NCBI GenBank assembly: GCA_023409835.1
Contig: JAEYQV010000149.1
Span: 1 to 8,620, forward strand
Reading direction: 5' to 3'
Length of the DNA stretch: 8,620 bases
Source of the DNA: Bacillota bacterium
Lineage (GTDB): Bacteria > Bacillota > Clostridia > Lachnospirales > Lachnospiraceae
Below the pieces are notes generated by a model. The model saw only the letters and a list, made by a program, of their open reading frames with translations. It did no database searches and had not been told where the DNA came from. How positions within the stretch are numbered: the stretch's first letter is position 1; the number at the start of each line of letters is the position of its first letter. Made by a program: the position numbers and the translations under genes. Below, piece after piece: positions 5,079 through 8,620 of the stretch.

Positions 5079-6377
5079 ATGACTATTTATGTTGTGAAGC
5101 AGGGAGATACCCTCGATAGCATTGCGCAGCAGTTCGGAGTAACTGCTGCACGATTAATCCTTGACAATGAATTACCTAACCCGGATAACCTTGTGGTAGG
5201 ACAGAGTATTGTAGTCAGAGTTCCGAATATTGTCCATACGGTTGTTCAGGGAGATACCCTGGCTTCGATTGCTGCAACCTATGATATCACGGTAACCAAG
5301 CTGCTGCAGAATAACCCCTGGGCCGCTGCGGAAGCGAATCTGATACCGGGTCAGAACTTAGTGATCAGCTTCCGGGATGAAGGCGTAATCGATACCGCTC
5401 TCATTAACGGCTACGCATATCCATTCATAAACCGGCAGACCTTAAGTAAGACTCTGCCGTTCTTAACCTTTCTGTCGATATTTACTTATGGCTTTACACC
5501 GCAGGGAGACTTGGTACCGATTGATGATGAGGAGTTGATTGCTGCTGCGCTGGAAGCCGGCGACCAGGCCATCATGATGCTGGCTCCGATGAATGCGAGT
5601 CAGACCTTTGACACTCAGATTGCCCATGAGATGTTCAACAATGCAGAAGGTCAGGCCACACTCATCAATAATATTGTGGCAAATATCCAAGCGAAGGGTT
5701 ACTCGGGGTTGGATATTGATTTCGAATACGTACAGCCCGAGGATAAACAGGGATTTCTGGACTTTATTTCAGCAGCAAAGAATACGCTGAGTCCGTTGGG
5801 ATATCTTACCTTGGTTGCGCTGGCGCCTAAGACCTCAGGAGAGCAGACCGGATTGCTGTATGAGGCACATGATTATCCTGCCATAGGAGCGATAGCGGAT
5901 TTTGTTCTGCTTATGACCTATGAATGGGGTTATACTTATTCTTCCCCGATGGCAACGGCACCTTTAAATAATGTACGCCGGGTTCTGAATTATGGAGTCA
6001 GTGTCATACCACGGGAAAAGATATTTATGGGAATTCCAAACTATGCATATGACTGGCCCCTTCCCTTCGTCCGTGGGGAAACGGCTGCGGAAACCATCAG
6101 CAATCAGGAAGCCATCATTACGGCTGCCAAGTACAATGCGGTGATCCAGTTTGATGAACTGGCCCAGGCACCCTTCTTTTATTATACGAATGAAGAAGGA
6201 ATCGAACATGTCGTATGGTTTGATGATGCACGAAGTATGGATGCTAAATTCAGATTAATTCCCGAGCTTTCGCTCAGAGGAGCAGGGATATGGCAGATTA
6301 TGGACTTCTTCCCCGGTATGTGCATGGTGATAAACCAGTTGTTTACAGTAGAGAAGGGAGTAAAAAGAACAGAATAA
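5079..6377 (+). CDS. LysM-LysM-GH18 peptidoglycan hydrolase (SleL/YaaH-type)
   Basis: Translation most likely starts at ATG 5079, giving 432 residues: MTIYVVKQGDTL is the usual N-terminus of this family, and GGAGG lies 11 bases upstream. A longer frame from TTG 5007 would add 24 residues without a proper site. There is no signal peptide, as is common for spore-coat enzymes made in the mother cell. Two LysM repeats occupy about 2-48 and 52-97 (QGDTLDSIA, QGDTLASIA). A GH18 domain covers about 110-420. Its active-site motif is LDIDFEY, with D212, D214 and the catalytic acid E216; LMTYEWGY and GAGIWQIMDF are the later strands of the barrel. SleL/YaaH enzymes are N-acetylglucosaminidases acting on cortex fragments during germination. 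A similar enzyme could act on vegetative wall. The gene has its own terminator and is not co-transcribed with the xylanase by any evident signal. Confidence 0.92.
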   Translation: MTIYVVKQGDTLDSIAQQFGVTAARLILDNELPNPDNLVVGQSIVVRVPNIVHTVVQGDTLASIAATYDITVTKLLQNNPWAAAEANLIPGQNLVISFRDEGVIDTALINGYAYPFINRQTLSKTLPFLTFLSIFTYGFTPQGDLVPIDDEELIAAALEAGDQAIMMLAPMNASQTFDTQIAHEMFNNAEGQATLINNIVANIQAKGYSGLDIDFEYVQPEDKQGFLDFISAAKNTLSPLGYLTLVALAPKTSGEQTGLLYEAHDYPAIGAIADFVLLMTYEWGYTYSSPMATAPLNNVRRVLNYGVSVIPREKIFMGIPNYAYDWPLPFVRGETAAETISNQEAIITAAKYNAVIQFDELAQAPFFYYTNEEGIEHVVWFDDARSMDAKFRLIPELSLRGAGIWQIMDFFPGMCMVINQLFTVEKGVKRTE

Positions 6378-6400
6378 TGCTGTAGTGCATGATATGTTTT

Positions 6401-6434
6401 GGGAGCCTTCTATGATGCGTAGGGCTCCCTTTTT
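6401..6434 (+). terminator. rho-independent terminator of the LysM-GH18 gene
   Basis: GGGAGCC (6401-6407) pairs with GGCTCCC (6423-6429), with a further CTA/TAG pairing inside the loop, and is followed directly by T5 (6430-6434). It begins 23 bases after the stop codon. Confidence 0.85.
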
Positions 6435-6491
6435 CTGTCTGACATATTGTGCTGACTTTACTGTCAAATAGAGCCATGATTTTGAAATAAT

Positions 6492-6523
6492 TTGATGTTT
6501 CCTAATAAATGTAGTATTATTAG
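6492..6523 (+). promoter_or_regulatory. xylanase promoter with an overlapping operator-like dyad
   Basis: TTGATG (6492-6497) and TATTAT (6515-6520) are separated by 17 bases, giving a start near 6527. A perfect inverted repeat, CTAATAA (6502-6508) and TTATTAG (6517-6523), spans the spacer and the -10 box, where a bound repressor would block transcription. Control by substrate is expected for a xylanase, but the regulator is not in this window and the dyad matches no operator I recognise. Confidence 0.5.
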
Positions 6524-6568
6524 TAGGTAATATTAACCATTTTTCTGATTGTGGAAAGGAGAAGGAAG

Positions 6569-6598
6569 GACTTTGCCGGGGCGACCTGGTATAAAGTC
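6569..6598 (+). promoter_or_regulatory. GNRA-capped hairpin just before the xylanase ribosome binding site
   Basis: GACTTT (6569-6574) pairs with AAAGTC (6593-6598). Inside, CCGGG (6576-6580) pairs with CCTGG (6585-6589), including one G-U, and is closed by the tetraloop GCGA, a GNRA loop. No U-run follows, so it is not a terminator. AGGAGG begins 6 bases later. It may stabilise the transcript or affect ribosome access. Confidence 0.45.
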
Positions 6599-6611
6599 TG
6601 ACTAGGAGGAG

Positions 6612-8375
6612 ATGAAAAGAATAACTTACAGGGTAAGCGCAATCATTTCCATAGTAATGATTCTCACTATGGTGCTTGGTGGATGTAAAGGGGATACCGA
6701 GAAGGCGGAACCGGTAACGGATCCGGTGAAAACGACGGATCAAGCAGGAGAACCGACAGCTGCTCCGGAGCCTGCAGGCACGGATAACGCAGAGGGGGAA
6801 GCTGCAGCTGCCGAGCCGACAGGATATCCGATGATAGCGGGTACGGTTGAGGTTAAGGAAGAGGTTATCTACGGAGAAGATTTTGAGGACGGTCAAACAG
6901 ACTTTACCGGAAGGGGATCGGCGAAAGCTGCCATCGTAACCGATAAAGCGGGAGAGGGGAAGAGCTCCTTATTCATTAGCGGAAGAACAGCCCTTTGGAA
7001 CGGTGCTACCGTTGATTTAACCAAGCTGCTGTCAGTTAATGAGAGTTATTATATTAAGGCTCTCGTATATTATGAAACAGGTCCTGATACCGTGCAGATT
7101 GATTGCAAGGTTGAGAAGAATAACAGTGAATATCTTAATTTTGCTTCTGCGATTGCCAGGAAGGGCGAATGGACGGAGATCACCGGCACCATCCTAATCC
7201 CGGAGGGGACCACCAGTGCAAAGGTCTATTTTGAGACAGCCTATGCCGGAGGGGAGCTGATTGATTTCTATGTGGACGCTATCTCAATCGTGAGGGAAGT
7301 GGCTACTGTTGACCGAGGTACGATTCCTGCTCTGAAGGAGGTTTATAAGGAGCTTTACAGTGTCGGTGTGGCGGCAACCGTGAGTGAATTATCCGGTGAT
7401 GATCGTAAGAATCTGATAAAGCAGCAGTTTAACAGCATTACTCCCGGCAATGAATTAAAGCCGGACAGCGTTCTGGACCGTACGACCAGTCTATCCGATT
7501 CAAAGTATGATGAAAGCCCGGCAGTTAACTTTAACAGAGTGAAGCCGATCTTAGATTACGCGAAAGAAAATGGATTATTAGTCAGAGGACATACCCTGGT
7601 ATGGCACAGCCAGACCCCTAGATGGTTCTTTACCGTGGGGTATTCCGATGACACGAATGCTCCTTTTGTTTCGAAGGAGCTGATGCTAAAGAGAATGGAG
7701 AATTATATCCGACAGGTTTTGGAATATACCGATACGAATTATCCGGGACTGATCTATGCCTGGGATGTTGTAAATGAAGCGATTAATCCGAGCGACGGTG
7801 CAGAAGGTGGGTACCGTTCCAAGGACAGCTATTGGTATCAGGTAATCGGACCGGAATTCGTTGAGAAGGCCTTTGAATATGCAAGGAAATATGCGAAGCC
7901 GGAGGTGAAGCTTTTTTACAATGATTATAATACCGAAGAAAGCAGCAGGATGGTAGCAATCTATGAGTTGGCGAAGGGCTTGAAGGAGAAGGGTCTGATT
8001 GACGGCCTCGGACTTCAGAGTCATTACAAGGTTGACTCACCGTCTCTTATGGATGTGGAAGCCTCCATGCGTAAGTACGGCGAGCTTGGACTGGAGCTCC
8101 AGATTACCGAGCTTGATATGGGGATGGGGGAGAATACGGAAGACGCGTATATGAGACAGGCTAAGAGATATCGTAGATTATTTACAATCTACAAGAATCT
8201 GGAGGAAACCGGTGTCGTAGATATTACCAATATTACCTTCTGGGGACTGTCCGACGATATCTCCTGGTTGAGCCAGCCCGGGAAACCCAGCTATCCGTTA
8301 CTTTTTGATAAATATCTGCTTCAAAAGCCGGCCTTCTGGGGTGTAATCTTAAGTCCGGATATTCCACTGTATTAA
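6612..8375 (+). CDS. lipoprotein endo-1,4-beta-xylanase: CBM (CBM4_9/CBM22-like) plus GH10
   Basis: This 587-residue enzyme cuts beta-1,4-xylan at the cell surface. A lipoprotein signal peptide ends in the lipobox LGGC, so C25 would be lipidated. A disordered linker rich in Ala, Glu, Pro and Thr covers about 28-75. Residues about 86-228 look like a carbohydrate-binding module of the CBM4_9/CBM22 type (EDFEDG at the start, YVDAISIV at the end). The GH10 barrel runs from about 238 to 580. Its hallmarks are ITPGNELKPD (276-285), HTLVWHSQTPRWF (327-339), the acid/base E389 in DVVNEA, the nucleophile E500 in QITELD, and FWGLSDDISW (543-552). The catalytic domain appears complete. TAG stands in frame at 6603-6605, so ATG 6612 is the first possible start; the strong AGGAGG ends only 2 bases before it, which is unusually close. 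The transcript has its own promoter and leader hairpin. Confidence 0.95.
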   Translation: MKRITYRVSAIISIVMILTMVLGGCKGDTEKAEPVTDPVKTTDQAGEPTAAPEPAGTDNAEGEAAAAEPTGYPMIAGTVEVKEEVIYGEDFEDGQTDFTGRGSAKAAIVTDKAGEGKSSLFISGRTALWNGATVDLTKLLSVNESYYIKALVYYETGPDTVQIDCKVEKNNSEYLNFASAIARKGEWTEITGTILIPEGTTSAKVYFETAYAGGELIDFYVDAISIVREVATVDRGTIPALKEVYKELYSVGVAATVSELSGDDRKNLIKQQFNSITPGNELKPDSVLDRTTSLSDSKYDESPAVNFNRVKPILDYAKENGLLVRGHTLVWHSQTPRWFFTVGYSDDTNAPFVSKELMLKRMENYIRQVLEYTDTNYPGLIYAWDVVNEAINPSDGAEGGYRSKDSYWYQVIGPEFVEKAFEYARKYAKPEVKLFYNDYNTEESSRMVAIYELAKGLKEKGLIDGLGLQSHYKVDSPSLMDVEASMRKYGELGLELQITELDMGMGENTEDAYMRQAKRYRRLFTIYKNLEETGVVDITNITFWGLSDDISWLSQPGKPSYPLLFDKYLLQKPAFWGVILSPDIPLY

Positions 8376-8413
8376 GTAGTTCATAATAGCATAAGAACAT
8401 AAGAACAGATTTC

Positions 8414-8620
8414 GGGGCTGTCGCACTAAGCTATAGTGATGCAAGAAGCCCTCTACGCTTCCCCACACCTTGTGAAACAAGGTGTTATACACTAGGTTGA
8501 GAGACACATCTTGATGCTGTATGTCATATTCGAACAATAAATTGTCCGCCTATGATCACACAACATCAGCAATATGTCTCTCAAACAGTGCATTATGGGA
8601 AGCATAGAGGGCTTCCTGTA
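8414..8620. repeat. structured MITE-like element, second copy, cut by the window edge
   Basis: The element begins GGGGCTGTCGCAC, 38 bases after the xylanase stop. A hairpin follows, CACTA (8424-8428) with TAGTG (8434-8438). The main stem pairs AAGCCCTCTA (8446-8455) with TAGAGGGCTT (8605-8614), and after one mismatch GCTTCCC with GGGAAGC. Inside are ACACCTTG/CAAGGTGT (8465-8472 and 8478-8485, loop TGAAA), TTGAGAGACA/TGTCTCTCAA (8497-8506 and 8575-8584) continued inward by TGATG/CATCA, and a central ACAAT/ATTGT (8534-8545). No substantial ORF is present. The right outer end, expected to read like the inverse of GGGGCTGTCGCAC, lies beyond the window. Start and arms match the copy at 4161-4368; the interior does not, but has a similar layout. 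Confidence 0.7.

Noticed and set aside
6401..6434. Possible third, reduced copy of the AAGCCCTCTA element, since AGCCTTCTATG and GTAGGGCT resemble its arms
   Set aside because: The arms match imperfectly, no GCTGT ends or side hairpins are present, and T5 follows directly, so an ordinary terminator explains it fully.
6255..6896. 213-codon open frame on the minus strand
   Set aside because: It lies antisense to the end of the GH18 gene, the terminator, the xylanase promoter and the xylanase start; the product is rich in Arg, Ser, Cys and His without any recognisable domain.
8349..8537. 62-codon minus-strand frame within the second structured element
   Set aside because: No ribosome binding site, crosses the xylanase end, and its frame is not matched in the other copy; the element looks non-coding.
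1..8620. CRISPR array, tRNA or rRNA genes
   Set aside because: No regularly spaced direct repeats of suitable length and no recognisable tRNA or rRNA sequence on either strand.

Overview
The window looks like chromosomal DNA from a spore-forming, plant-polysaccharide-degrading clostridium of the Lachnospiraceae type. This is inferred from gene content: a cortex-lytic SleB-type hydrolase, a LysM plus GH18 spore-type glucosaminidase and a lipoprotein GH10 xylanase. AT-rich intergenic DNA, strong AGGAGG-type ribosome binding sites and U-tailed terminators fit the same picture. Species cannot be fixed from this sequence alone.

Layout from left to right. Bases 1-227 hold a possible 3' end of a truncated membrane-protein gene, a short AT-rich tandem repeat and the terminator of the next gene. 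At 228-1505 (minus) is a CNNM/CBS/CorC-type membrane protein with a near-consensus promoter. The 1506-1826 gap holds that promoter, a second promoter on the plus strand, and an approximately 85-nt foldable leader whose 3' part can either hide or expose the ribosome binding site of the following gene, a zinc-dependent phospholipase C family protein (1827-2444). A bidirectional terminator separates it from a convergent secreted LysM-LysM-SleB hydrolase (2573-3346, minus). The 3347-3686 gap holds divergent promoter elements around an imperfect dyad, a CCGG-rich foldable leader and a possible small ORF leading into a YbaK/EbsC-type deacylase (3687-4157). A flavin reductase family gene (4375-4905, minus) converges on it. 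Then come a LysM-LysM-GH18 hydrolase (5079-6377), its terminator, and a promoter/operator-like dyad/hairpin leader in front of the lipoprotein CBM-GH10 xylanase (6612-8375).

The most unusual content is a pair of non-coding, highly foldable elements. One fills the gap between the convergent stop codons at 4161-4368; the other starts 38 bases after the xylanase stop (8414) and runs off the window. Both begin with GGNGCTGTYGCA, carry a small hairpin, and then a 10-base arm AAGCCCTCTA whose exact inverse TAGAGGGCTT closes the core 144-169 bases later. The hairpins keep their place while their sequence changes. They are best explained as a MITE-like structured repeat family or a repeated structured RNA.

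Apart from that pair, the genes look like independent single-gene transcription units. The two LysM hydrolases suggest spore cortex or cell-wall remodelling, and the xylanase suggests growth on hemicellulose.
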